A DNA stretch of 37,809 nucleotides from Burkholderiales bacterium (lineage in GTDB: Bacteria; Pseudomonadota; Gammaproteobacteria; Burkholderiales; SG8-39). A program made the position numbers and the translations under genes. Under the pieces are notes generated by a model. That model saw only the letters and a list, made by a program, of their open reading frames with translations, had not been told where the DNA came from and made no database searches. The DNA lies in NCBI GenBank assembly GCA_026417035.1, contig JAOAEA010000038.1, positions 1-37,809 of the forward strand, given 5' to 3'. Numbering within the stretch: position 1 is the first letter of the stretch; each line of letters opens with the position of its first letter. Of this stretch, positions 29,112 to 37,809 are shown in pieces.

Positions 29112-30115
29112 GCCGCGAGCTCCTCCTCGTATGCGAGACGCGGGGCGGCTTCTGCGAGCCGGCCGAGGAAACGCTCCACGGCCGCGAGCTGTTCCTCGCA
29201 CGTCTCGATCCTGTTCATCTCGGCCCGGAACGCCTGCGCGCCGGCGAGCCCCTTCGTGTACCAGCCGATGTGCTTGCGCGCGACGCGCACGCCGCTCTCC
29301 CGCCCGTAGAAGCCGTAGAGCTCCTGGAGGTGCTCGACGAGCACCGCGCGGATCTCGGCGACGAGCGGCGGCGGGAGCCGCTCGCCGGTGGCGAGGTAGT
29401 GCGCGATCTCCCGGAAGATCCAGGGCCGCCCCTGCGCCGCGCGGCCGATCATCACGCCGTCCGCGCCGGTTGCGTCGAGCACGCGTTTCGCCTCCTCGGG
29501 CGAGTCGATGTCGCCGTTCGCGATCACCGGGAGCCGCGTCGCGCGCTTCACCGCCGCGACGCTCTCGTGCTCGGCGCGGCCGGCGAAGCCGCAGGCGCGC
29601 GTGCGCCCGTGGAGCGCGAGCGCCTGGATCCCGGCGTCCTCGGCGATTCTGGCGATGCGCACCGCGTTCTTCGACGCCGGGTCCCAGCCGGTGCGGAACT
29701 TGAGCGTCACGGGCACGTCGACCGCCTTCACGACCGCCTCGAGGATCCGGCCCACCAGCGCCTCGTCGCGCAGGAGCGCCGAGCCGGCGGCTTTGTTGCA
29801 CACCTTCTTGGCCGGGCAGCCCATGTTGATGTCGATGATCTCGGCCCCGTGGCCGACGTTCACGCGCGCCGCTTCGGCCATCATCGCCGGGTCGGCCCCG
29901 GCGATCTGCACCGCGACCGGCGCAGGCTCGCCCGCGTGGTCGGTGCGGCGCCGCGTCTTCCCGGTCGCGTAGAGCAGCGTGTTGGCGCTCACCATTTCCG
30001 ACACCGCGAGCCCCGCGCCGAAGCGTTTGCAGAGCTTGCGGAACGTCCGGTCGGTCACGCCCGCCATCGGTGCGACAAAGAGATTGTTCCGGAGCGCGTG
30101 CGCGCCGATCTTCAT
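29108..30115 (-). CDS. dusB: tRNA-dihydrouridine synthase B
   Basis: 335 residues. This FMN enzyme reduces uridines in the D-loop of tRNA. NLFVAPMAGVTDRTFRKLC opens the barrel; INMGCPAKKVCNKAAGSALL contains the catalytic Cys; LALHGRTRACGF and ADGVMIGRAAQGRPWIF supply the FMN and RNA contacts. A helical tRNA-binding domain completes the C-terminus. The start fits, as the family begins with an IG-type strand. It leads the dusB-fis operon. Confidence 0.97.
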   Translation of the reverse strand: MKIGAHALRNNLFVAPMAGVTDRTFRKLCKRFGAGLAVSEMVSANTLLYATGKTRRRTDHAGEPAPVAVQIAGADPAMMAEAARVNVGHGAEIIDINMGCPAKKVCNKAAGSALLRDEALVGRILEAVVKAVDVPVTLKFRTGWDPASKNAVRIARIAEDAGIQALALHGRTRACGFAGRAEHESVAAVKRATRLPVIANGDIDSPEEAKRVLDATGADGVMIGRAAQGRPWIFREIAHYLATGERLPPPLVAEIRAVLVEHLQELYGFYGRESGVRVARKHIGWYTKGLAGAQAFRAEMNRIETCEEQLAAVERFLGRLAEAAPRLAYEEELAA

Positions 30116-30152
30116 GGCGTTCGCAAGGGATCGTGGGCAGGCAGGGGAGCGG

Positions 30153-30158
30153 ATTCTA
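30153..30158 (-). promoter_or_regulatory. -10 element of dusB-fis
   Basis: TAGAAT on the minus strand lies 37 bases upstream of the dusB ATG. No good -35 is visible; the remaining gap to ubiH (30159-30321) shows no gene and no T-run hairpin. Confidence 0.5.
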
Positions 30159-30321
30159 ACGCCGAACGCGCGCGCGGGTGATCGAACTTTTCTCTGTCGC
30201 GTCGCGTGTGGCGGAAGCCGCGGGGTGCGCGCGCGATGCGCGTCGGGCGACGGCGACGATTTTTCGCGCAGGAAACCGCCGGCTGGCCGGGATTCGCGGG
30301 GCTTTGGTTAAGGAAGCCGCA

Positions 30322-31461
30322 CTAAGGCAGTGCGCGCGCACCGAAAATCATCCGCCGCGCGAAGAACCTGCGCGCCGGCGGCGCGAGGTCGAGCGCCGCG
30401 AGCCCGATGCCCCGGGCGAGCGCGAGCGCCGGGTTCGCGTTGGAGAACACGCGAACCAGCGCGTCGGTGGCGCCGATGGTGGCGAGGCGGTCGGCGCTGC
30501 GCGTCGCGGCGGCGCGCGCGGCGAATTCGCGCGTGCCGAGCGCGCCGCGGGGCGTGGCCCGGATGACACGCGCGAGCTCCGCCGCGTCGCGCAGGCCGAG
30601 GTTCAGTCCCTGACCCGCGACCGGGTGCAGGGTCTGCGCCGCATTGCCGACGGCGAGGACGCGCGGCGCGGCGACGGGATCCCGGCGGAAGCGCAGTGCG
30701 AGCGGGTAGCTCGCGCGCGGGCCGGCGGCGAGGAAGCGGCCGAGCCGGCCGCCGAACGCCGCACCGAGCGCCGCGAGGAACGACGGCTCGTCGCATCCCG
30801 CCAGCCGGTCGGCGGCGCCGGCGGCGACCGTCCACACGAGCGCATAGTGGTCGGCGAAAGGCAGCAGCGCGAGCGGGCCCTGCGGCGTGAAGCGCTCCCA
30901 CGCGACGCCGCGCGGCGCGGCCTCGGTGCGCACCTCGGCCGAGATCGCGACCTGGCCGTAGTCGCGCTGCGACGTGCCCGCGCCGACGTGGCCCGCGCCG
31001 TCCGCGAGCACGAGGAGCTTCGCTGTCCAAAGCTCGTCGCCGTCCGCGCCGCGGATGGTCGCGCGCGCCTCGTCCTCGCCGCCCTGCCAGCGCAGGACGC
31101 TTCCGGCGATGCGCAGGTCGGCGGCGCGCGCGGCGAGGTGCGCCGCGAGCGCCGCGAGGTCCACGACGTAGCCGAGCGCGGGGAGCGCGAGCTCTTCGCG
31201 GCGCATCACCGTGCGGCCGAAGCCGCCTGCTTGCGAGACGTGGATCGTCTCGATCGGCGTTGCGACAAGGCCGGCGAACGCGCCCACGCCCTCCAGCACC
31301 AGGCGGCTGCCATGGGAGAGCGCGATCGGCCGCAGCCGCCCGGCGGGCGGTTCGCCGGGATCGACGAGCGCGACGTCGAGGCCACTGCCCGCGAGCGACG
31401 CGGCGAGCACCGAGCCGACCGGTCCGCCGCCCGCGATCAGGACGTCGACGCTCGCCGCCAT
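30322..31461 (-). CDS. ubiH: UbiH/COQ6-family FAD monooxygenase
   Basis: 379 residues. This family hydroxylates the ubiquinone ring precursor. The FAD Rossmann motif VLIAGGGPVGSVLAASLAGS is at the N-terminus, a second motif VLVLADGAGHVGAGTS lies in the centre, and RVLAVGNAAQTLHPVAGQG followed by LNLGLRDAAELARVI is the GD-type FAD site. In E. coli ubiH follows pepP, as here. UbiF/UbiI/UbiM paralogues look alike, so the exact ring position hydroxylated is uncertain. It starts three bases after the pepP stop. Confidence 0.9.
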   Translation of the reverse strand: MAASVDVLIAGGGPVGSVLAASLAGSGLDVALVDPGEPPAGRLRPIALSHGSRLVLEGVGAFAGLVATPIETIHVSQAGGFGRTVMRREELALPALGYVVDLAALAAHLAARAADLRIAGSVLRWQGGEDEARATIRGADGDELWTAKLLVLADGAGHVGAGTSQRDYGQVAISAEVRTEAAPRGVAWERFTPQGPLALLPFADHYALVWTVAAGAADRLAGCDEPSFLAALGAAFGGRLGRFLAAGPRASYPLALRFRRDPVAAPRVLAVGNAAQTLHPVAGQGLNLGLRDAAELARVIRATPRGALGTREFAARAAATRSADRLATIGATDALVRVFSNANPALALARGIGLAALDLAPPARRFFARRMIFGARALP

Positions 31462-31464
31462 CGG

Positions 31465-32774
<1,310 letters not shown>

Positions 32775-32778
<4 letters not shown>

Positions 32779-33233
32779 GGGGCGGCGGCTCCGGAGGGAG
32801 GCAGATTGTCGTCCTCTTGCGAACGCCGGGCAAGGAGGGCCGCCCAGGCGTTCATGCGCGGCTCGAGCGCGGCCACGGCTTGCGCGAGGGCGGCGAACGC
32901 CGCGCGCAGCCGGTCGAGGTCCGCGCCGCCGTCGAGCTCCGCGATCCCGGCCTCGACCTGCGCGAGCGCTTCGCGCAGCGCGAGCGCCGAGGCGAGCGCG
33001 TTCTTGAGGCGCTCGCGGGGCTGGGGAATCCACGCGCGGCCGGCGAGCACCGCGCGCGAGCGCTCGCCGAGGTCGAGGACCTTGCGCCGCAGCCGCGGCA
33101 GCGCGCCGAGCCGCTGGGTGCGGAGCTCGCCGAACACCGCGAGCTCGGCGAGCGCCGTCCAGCGGGCACGCAGCGCCGCCGACCACGCCGGGTCGAGCGC
33201 GAGCGCGGCGTCGGCTTGCGCCGCGTCGATCAT
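32775..33233 (-). CDS. Helical orphan protein between murU and pepP
   Basis: 152 residues not recognised. It is predicted almost wholly alpha-helical: long Ala/Leu/Arg/Glu runs such as [40 protein letters not shown] and [20 protein letters not shown], with no cysteine, signal or membrane segment. It is linked by 4-bp ATGA overlaps to murU upstream and pepP downstream, so all three are translated together, which supports a real gene. The C-terminal [12 protein letters not shown] is acidic. Some bacteria have a small unannotated gene here; its role in cell-wall recycling is a guess from position. Confidence 0.8.
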
Positions 33234-33913
33234 GGACTGCTCCGCGCGGCGAGCGCGGCGTCGAGCGCGGCGAGCCGTTCCGGCGTGCCGACGTCGTGCC
33301 ACTCGCAGGCGAGACGCTCGCCCGTGACCCGGCCTGCATCGGCCGCGGCGCGCAGGAGCGGCGCGAGCTTCGCCTTCGTCCCGGGCGCGATGCCCGCGAA
33401 GAGCTCGGGCCGGTAGATGCCGATGCCGCTGAAGGTGAGCCGCTCGCCACCGTCGTTCGCCACCCGGCCGCCGGCGAGCGCGAAGTCGCCCGCCGGGTGC
33501 TGTGGCGGGTTCGCGACGAGCGCGAGATGCGCGAGCGTCGCGTCCGCGAGCGGCCGTGCGGTGAACGCGACATAGTCGCAGTCGCACCAGACGTCGCCGT
33601 TCACGACCAGGAACGGCGCGCCGCCGAGGAGCGCGAGCGCGTTGGCGATGCCGCCGGCTGTCTCGAGCGCCTCGCGCTCCGGCGAGTAGCGGATGGCGAC
33701 GCCGAAGCGGCGGCCGTCGCCGAGCGCCGCCTCGATTCGCTCGCCCAGATGGGCGTGGTTCACCACGAGATCGACGATGCCGGCACGCGCGAGCCGGCGG
33801 ATCGTCCACGCGACGAGCGGCGTCCCGCCGACGGGCAGGAGCGGCTTGGGCGTGGCATCGGTGAGCGGGCGCATGCGCTCGCCGCGCCCCGCGCACAGGA
33901 TCATCGCCTTCAT
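33230..33913 (-). CDS. murU: N-acetylmuramate-1-phosphate uridylyltransferase
   Basis: 227 residues. It makes UDP-MurNAc from MurNAc-1-phosphate and UTP, in the peptidoglycan recycling route that bypasses MurA. The nucleotidyltransferase motif [20 protein letters not shown] is followed by [11 protein letters not shown], the sugar-nucleotide pocket ([10 protein letters not shown]) and the metal site [11 protein letters not shown]. The end [11 protein letters not shown] is typical. Length is normal. It lies 16 bases after amgK, its pathway partner. Confidence 0.94.
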   Translation of the reverse strand: MKAMILCAGRGERMRPLTDATPKPLLPVGGTPLVAWTIRRLARAGIVDLVVNHAHLGERIEAALGDGRRFGVAIRYSPEREALETAGGIANALALLGGAPFLVVNGDVWCDCDYVAFTARPLADATLAHLALVANPPQHPAGDFALAGGRVANDGGERLTFSGIGIYRPELFAGIAPGTKAKLAPLLRAAADAGRVTGERLACEWHDVGTPERLAALDAALAARSSP

Positions 33914-33929
33914 GTGCCGCCCGCGGCCC

Positions 33930-34931
33930 TCAGAACGTGTAGCCGGCGCGCGCGGCCCGGCCCTCGATCGCGTCGAAGAAGCGCAGGAGCGGCGCGAGCG
34001 CGGCGTAGCGCGAGGCGACCTCGCGCACGTAACCGACGAAGCGCGGCGTGTCCTCGAGATAGCCGGTCTTCCCGTCGCGGTAGCGGATGCGCGCGAAGAT
34101 GCCGAGCACCTTGAGGTGGCGCTGCAGGCCCATCCACTCGAAATCGCGCCAGAAGTCGGCGAAGTCCGCGGCGACCGGCAGACCCGCGCGGCGCGCGCTC
34201 TCCCAGTAGCGGATCGTCCAGTCGAGGACGCGCGCCTCGGGCCAGGAGAGGAACGCGTCGCGGAAGAGCGACACGACGTCGTAGCTGATCGGGCCCACCA
34301 CGGCGTCCTGGAAGTCGAGCACGCCCGGGTTCGGGTCGCAGACCATCAGGTTGCGAGGCATGAAGTCGCGGTGCACGAACACCTGCGGCTGCGCGGTGGC
34401 CGAGGCGATGAGGAGCGCGAACGTGCGCTCGAGCATGTCGCGCTCGGCTGCGCCGAGCGCGAGGCCCAGATGCCGGCCGAGATACCACTCGGGGAAGAGG
34501 TCGAGCTCGCGGCGCAGGAGCGCGGCGTCGTAGGGGGGCAGCGCGCCGGGCGCGGTGGCGAGCTGCCACTTCACGAGCGCGGCGAGCGCGTCGCGGAAGA
34601 GCCGGTCCGCGCTGCCCTCGTCGAGCGCGGCGAGGTAGGGCGTGGTGCCGAGGTCCGAGAGCAGGAGAAAGCCCTCGCCGAGGTCCGCGGCGAGGATCGC
34701 CGGGACGTTGAGCCCCGCCGCCGCCATGAGCCGCGCGACATGCACGAAGGGCCGCGAGTCCTCCTTGTCCGGCGGCGCGTCCATCGCGATCACCGAGGCT
34801 CGCGACGTGCCGGGGAACGTGACGCGGAAATAGCGCCGGAAGCTCGCGTCCGCCGAGGCCGGCGCGAGCGCGAAGGACCCGGGGGGAAAGCGCGTCTGCA
34901 GCCAGCGCTCGAGCCTCGCGAGCCGATCCAC
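33930..34931 (-). CDS. amgK: Anomeric MurNAc/GlcNAc kinase
   Basis: 333 residues from a GTG start. AmgK phosphorylates MurNAc (and GlcNAc) at C1 for use by MurU. It has an aminoglycoside-phosphotransferase fold: [14 protein letters not shown] at the N-lobe, [14 protein letters not shown] as the catalytic loop, and [20 protein letters not shown] as the metal-binding segment. [17 protein letters not shown] is the family-specific C-terminal part. Together with murU it gives intrinsic fosfomycin tolerance in Pseudomonas and relatives. It diverges from lptD with 68 bases between starts. Confidence 0.94.
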   Translation of the reverse strand: MDRLARLERWLQTRFPPGSFALAPASADASFRRYFRVTFPGTSRASVIAMDAPPDKEDSRPFVHVARLMAAAGLNVPAILAADLGEGFLLLSDLGTTPYLAALDEGSADRLFRDALAALVKWQLATAPGALPPYDAALLRRELDLFPEWYLGRHLGLALGAAERDMLERTFALLIASATAQPQVFVHRDFMPRNLMVCDPNPGVLDFQDAVVGPISYDVVSLFRDAFLSWPEARVLDWTIRYWESARRAGLPVAADFADFWRDFEWMGLQRHLKVLGIFARIRYRDGKTGYLEDTPRFVGYVREVASRYAALAPLLRFFDAIEGRAARAGYTF

Positions 34932-34947
34932 GGGCCTGGGGATTGCC

Positions 34948-34977
34948 TTGATTCGGTGAGGCGGCGGATTGTAGCAT
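34948..34977 (+). promoter_or_regulatory. lptD promoter, overlapping an amgK -10
   Basis: TTGATT (34948-34953) and TAGCAT (34972-34977) are 18 bases apart on the plus strand. On the minus strand TACAAT (34968-34973) overlaps the same region and could serve amgK. Divergent transcription from overlapping boxes would make the two exclusive. Confidence 0.5.
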
Positions 34978-34999
34978 CGCCCGAACCCCGCTCCCCCTC

Positions 35000-37303
35000 A
35001 TGCTCCCTCACGGCATCCGCCGCACTGCCTGCGCGCTGGCGCTCGCGGCCCCGGCCCTGGCGTTCGCGCAGGCGCAGGGGCTGCGGCTGGAGCGGACGCT
35101 GCCCGGCCCGCCGCCCGCCGATCCGGCGGAGGTGCCGATCCACGTCATCGCCGACCGCATGGAGGGCGTCGCCTCCGACGAGCTCGTGGCGAGCGGCGAC
35201 GCGGAGCTGCGCAAACCCACCGGCTGGCTCAAGGCCGACACCATCCGCTACTTCCGCGCGACCGACGAGGTGGAGGCGACCGGCAACGTGCGGCTGCGCG
35301 TGGGTGGGGACTACGTCACCGGGCCGCGGCTGCGCATGCGCGTCGCCGAGCCGCAGGGCATCTTCGAGCAGGCGAGCTACGAGCTCGCGCCGCGCGCGCG
35401 CCGCTCCACCGACCCGCGGCGCTCGTCGCAGCCGGTGCCGATCCGCGGCGAGGCCGAAGCGCTGCGCCTCGGCCCGGAAGACCGCTACCGGCTCACCGAC
35501 GGATCGTTCACGACGTGCAAGCCGACGGAGACCGGGTGGTCGATCAGCGCCGAGGAGCTCGACCTCGACTTCGGCCGCAGCGTCGGCACCGCGCGCAACC
35601 TGCGGCTCGACTTCCTCGGCGTGAAGACGCCGCCGATTCCGTATGCGTCGTTCCCGCTGAACGACGAGCGCAAGAGCGGCTTCCTGCCGCCGATCTTCGG
35701 CATCCAGGGGCGCGTCGGTCCGGAGATCCTCGTGCCCTACTACTGGAACATCGCGCCGAACTACGACGCGACGATCACCGGGCGCTACATGCAGAAGCGC
35801 GGCTTGCAGTTGATCGGCGAGGGGCGCTACCTGCAGCCGACATTCAACGGGCGGGTGAACCTGCAATACCTGCCGAACGACCTCGAGCTCGACACCGACC
35901 GCTGGTACATGTCGTGGCAGCACACGTACATCAACCGCACCCTCGGCCTTTCCGGGGCGGTGAACTACAACCGCGTCTCCGACGACAACTACTTCCGCGA
36001 CCTCTCCGGCCGGCTCGCGCTCGCGACGCAGATCTACCTGCCGCAGGACGCCTTCCTCACCTACGGCAGCTCGCTCGCCGGCGCGAGCTATAGCGTCACC
36101 GGCCGCGTGTCGAAGTTCCAGACCCTGCAGGACCCGAAGAACCCGATCCCGATCCCGTACAACCGGGTGCCGCAGATCCTCTTCTCGGCGCTGAAGCAGA
36201 ACACGCTGGGCGGCTTCGACGCCGGCGCCACCGCGCAGTTCGACCAGTTCGAGCACCCGACGCTCGTCACCGGCAGCCGGACCTACGTCTATCCCTACCT
36301 CAGCTATCCGCTGCTCACCGCCGGCACGTTCATCGTGCCGAAGGTCGGCGTGAACGCGACCTACTACAGCCTCGACCGCGTGACGCCCGGCCTGCCGACC
36401 AGCCCGACGCGCGTGCTGCCGATCGCGAGCGTGGACGCCGGCGCGGTGTTCGAGCGGGAGATGCAGTTCGGCGGCCGCGAGGTGATCCAGACGCTCGAGC
36501 CGCGCGCCTATTACCTGTACGTCCCCTACAAGGACCAGCGGCAGCTGCCGGTCTTCGACACCTCGCGCGCCGACTTCAACTACGCGCAGATCTTCTCGGA
36601 GAACGCCTACCTCGGCTGGGACCGCATCATGAACGCGAACCAGGTGACGCTCGCGCTCACCTCGCGGCTCATCGTGCCGGAGACCGGGCAGGAGGCGCTG
36701 CGCGGCGTCGTCGGCCAGATCTTCTATTTCCAGGACCAGGCGGTGCCGCTCCTCGGCGTCGCGCCGCAGGCGGCGAGCCGCTCGCCCTATCTCCTCGGGC
36801 TCGGCGGCATCGTGTGGCCGAACGTCTTCGCCGAGGCGATCGGCGTGTTCGACCCCGACAGCCTCCGCGCGCAGCGGCTGAACGCGGGCATCCGCTACCA
36901 GCCGGCGATCAACAAGGTGCTGAACCTCGGCTACCGCTTCACCGACGCGGCGATCACGCCGCCGACCGGCATCCGGCAGGTGGACGTTTCGGGCCAATGG
37001 CCGATCTACGGCGGCGTGTACGCCGTCGCGCGGCTCAACTGGGACCTCAACGCCGACAAGCCCGTCGAGAGGCTCCTCGGCATGGAGTACAATGCCGGCT
37101 GCTGGGCCCTGCGCGCGGTCTGGCAGGCGTTTCCCAACTCGGCCGGCCAGGACACGAACGTCTTCTTCCTGCAGCTCGAGCTCGGCGGGCTCGCCAGCAT
37201 CGGCTCGAACCCGTTCGAGATCCTGCGGCGCAACATCCCCGGCTACACGCGATTCAACCAGGCGCCGGACCCGCTGCGCCAGCAATTCGATTACTTCGAC
37301 TGA
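35000..37303 (+). CDS. lptD: LPS-assembly protein LptD
   Basis: 767 residues. LptD is the outer-membrane barrel that, with LptE, inserts LPS. A signal peptide (ACALALAAPALAFAQA) precedes an OstA/LptA-like jellyroll domain (residues about 45-200: IADRMEGVASDELVASGDAE, YVTGPRLRMRV) and the 26-strand barrel, beginning GFLPPIFGIQGRVGPEILVP and ending LLGMEYNAGCWALRAVWQAF and a final strand. Mature cysteines are only Cys173 (FTTCKP) and Cys701 (NAGCWA); E. coli has four and uses two disulfides. The length and ending are normal. It is followed 16 bases later by surA. Confidence 0.95.
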   Translation: MLPHGIRRTACALALAAPALAFAQAQGLRLERTLPGPPPADPAEVPIHVIADRMEGVASDELVASGDAELRKPTGWLKADTIRYFRATDEVEATGNVRLRVGGDYVTGPRLRMRVAEPQGIFEQASYELAPRARRSTDPRRSSQPVPIRGEAEALRLGPEDRYRLTDGSFTTCKPTETGWSISAEELDLDFGRSVGTARNLRLDFLGVKTPPIPYASFPLNDERKSGFLPPIFGIQGRVGPEILVPYYWNIAPNYDATITGRYMQKRGLQLIGEGRYLQPTFNGRVNLQYLPNDLELDTDRWYMSWQHTYINRTLGLSGAVNYNRVSDDNYFRDLSGRLALATQIYLPQDAFLTYGSSLAGASYSVTGRVSKFQTLQDPKNPIPIPYNRVPQILFSALKQNTLGGFDAGATAQFDQFEHPTLVTGSRTYVYPYLSYPLLTAGTFIVPKVGVNATYYSLDRVTPGLPTSPTRVLPIASVDAGAVFEREMQFGGREVIQTLEPRAYYLYVPYKDQRQLPVFDTSRADFNYAQIFSENAYLGWDRIMNANQVTLALTSRLIVPETGQEALRGVVGQIFYFQDQAVPLLGVAPQAASRSPYLLGLGGIVWPNVFAEAIGVFDPDSLRAQRLNAGIRYQPAINKVLNLGYRFTDAAITPPTGIRQVDVSGQWPIYGGVYAVARLNWDLNADKPVERLLGMEYNAGCWALRAVWQAFPNSAGQDTNVFFLQLELGGLASIGSNPFEILRRNIPGYTRFNQAPDPLRQQFDYFD

Positions 37304-37319
37304 TTCCCGCGACGCTGCG

Positions 37320-37809
37320 ATGACGTTTCTCGCGATCCCTGCCCCGGCCCGCGCCGGCTTCGCCCGGGCCGCGGCGACGCTGGCGGCGTGCCTCGCGCTC
37401 GCCGGCGGCGCGCACGCGCAGCTCGGCCCGCGGGCGCCGCTCAACCAGCCCGCGCAGCCCGCTTCGCCGGGTGCGCCGTTCGCGACCAAGCCGGTGCCGA
37501 CGCTGCCCGCGCCCGCCCGCCCCACGCTGCCGCCGGCGCGCACGGGCTTCGTCGATCGCATCGTCGCCGTGGTGAACAACGAGGTGATCACGCAGAAGGA
37601 GCTCGACGAGCGTGTGCGCCTGGTCGCGCTGCAGCTGCAGGCGCAGCGCGTTCCGCTGCCGCCCATCGACGTGCTCGAGCGGCAGGTGCTCGAGCGCATG
37701 ATCACCGATCGGGTCCAGGTGCAGTTCGCGCTCGAAACCGGGTTGCGCATCGACGACCTGCAGCTCGACCGGACCTTGGGGATGATGGCGGAGCAGAACC
37801 GCATGTCGC
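37320..37809 (+). CDS. surA: Periplasmic chaperone/peptidyl-prolyl isomerase SurA (3'-truncated)
   Basis: Only the first 163 residues are present; the window ends in the N-terminal domain. SurA escorts outer-membrane proteins such as LptD across the periplasm. The signal peptide (ATLAACLALAGGAHAQ) is followed by a Pro-rich linker and VDRIVAVVNNEVITQKELDE, the unmistakable SurA N-domain start, then VLERQVLERMITDRVQVQFA. The lptD-surA order is conserved widely. The PPIase domains lie beyond the window. Confidence 0.95.
   Translation, partial: MTFLAIPAPARAGFARAAATLAACLALAGGAHAQLGPRAPLNQPAQPASPGAPFATKPVPTLPAPARPTLPPARTGFVDRIVAVVNNEVITQKELDERVRLVALQLQAQRVPLPPIDVLERQVLERMITDRVQVQFALETGLRIDDLQLDRTLGMMAEQNRMS

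Noticed and set aside
34790..37804. Open frame of about 1000 codons antisense to lptD and surA
   Set aside because: Repetitive Arg/Glu/Val composition, no motif, and it runs across the lptD and surA genes and their promoter.

Overview
The window is very GC-rich throughout (by eye about 70% G+C or more) and almost fully coding. Gene content and order point to a betaproteobacterium, probably Burkholderiales-like: a hemA-prfA-prmC-grxD cluster, argH facing an AlgZ/AlgR-type two-component pair, hemC-hemD-hemX-hemY, a Bug/TctC-type solute receptor, and pepP-murU-amgK opposite lptD-surA. I do not name a genus. Both window edges cut genes: a dihydroorotate dehydrogenase-like gene at the left, surA at the right. 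I saw no rRNA, tRNA, CRISPR array or insertion sequence.

1-7315: a frameshifted dihydroorotate dehydrogenase-like gene overlaps a periplasmic PHB-depolymerase-like esterase. Next come hemA, prfA and prmC (first step of tetrapyrrole synthesis plus translation termination), then grxD behind its own promoter carrying an IscR type 1-like operator and followed by a clear terminator. An IclR-family regulator follows. 7592-9958: accessory block with a Bug-type binding protein, a DUF1028 protein and a HigBA toxin-antitoxin pair. 10109-14341 (minus strand): PaaI-type thioesterase, fructosamine kinase-family protein, a Ser/Thr kinase fused to a cyclic-nucleotide-binding-type domain, and argH. 14448-16896 (plus): LytS/AlgZ-type histidine kinase, LytTR/AlgR-type regulator and a small orphan protein. 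16981-20239 (minus): ppc and an exported thioredoxin-like protein. 20263-24242 (plus): hemCDXY, with ATGA overlaps at hemC/hemD and hemX/hemY. 24329-30115 (minus): dusB-fis-purH-pagP-purD-hemF. 30322-34931 (minus): amgK-murU-orphan-pepP-ubiH, tightly packed. 34999-end (plus): lptD-surA.

Common themes are haem synthesis (hemA, hemC, hemD, hemX, hemY and hemF in three separate clusters), outer-membrane building (lptD, surA, pagP), cell-wall recycling (murU, amgK) and purine synthesis (purD, purH).

The most unusual signal is outside the genes. Four kinds of short repeat sit at or within a few dozen bases of stop codons. In one case two unrelated genes (the IclR regulator and fis) end in the same TCTAGCAGCGTGA string that opens an inverted-repeat element, so their stop codons lie inside it. 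An 85-base duplicate of the thioesterase gene's 3' end lies 3.7 kb away, upstream of the IclR gene. Other points of interest: the IscR-like site in front of grxD, pagP inside a purine operon, a two-cysteine LptD, and two orphan proteins. No wholly new multi-gene system is evident; most genes are core functions in recognisable synteny.
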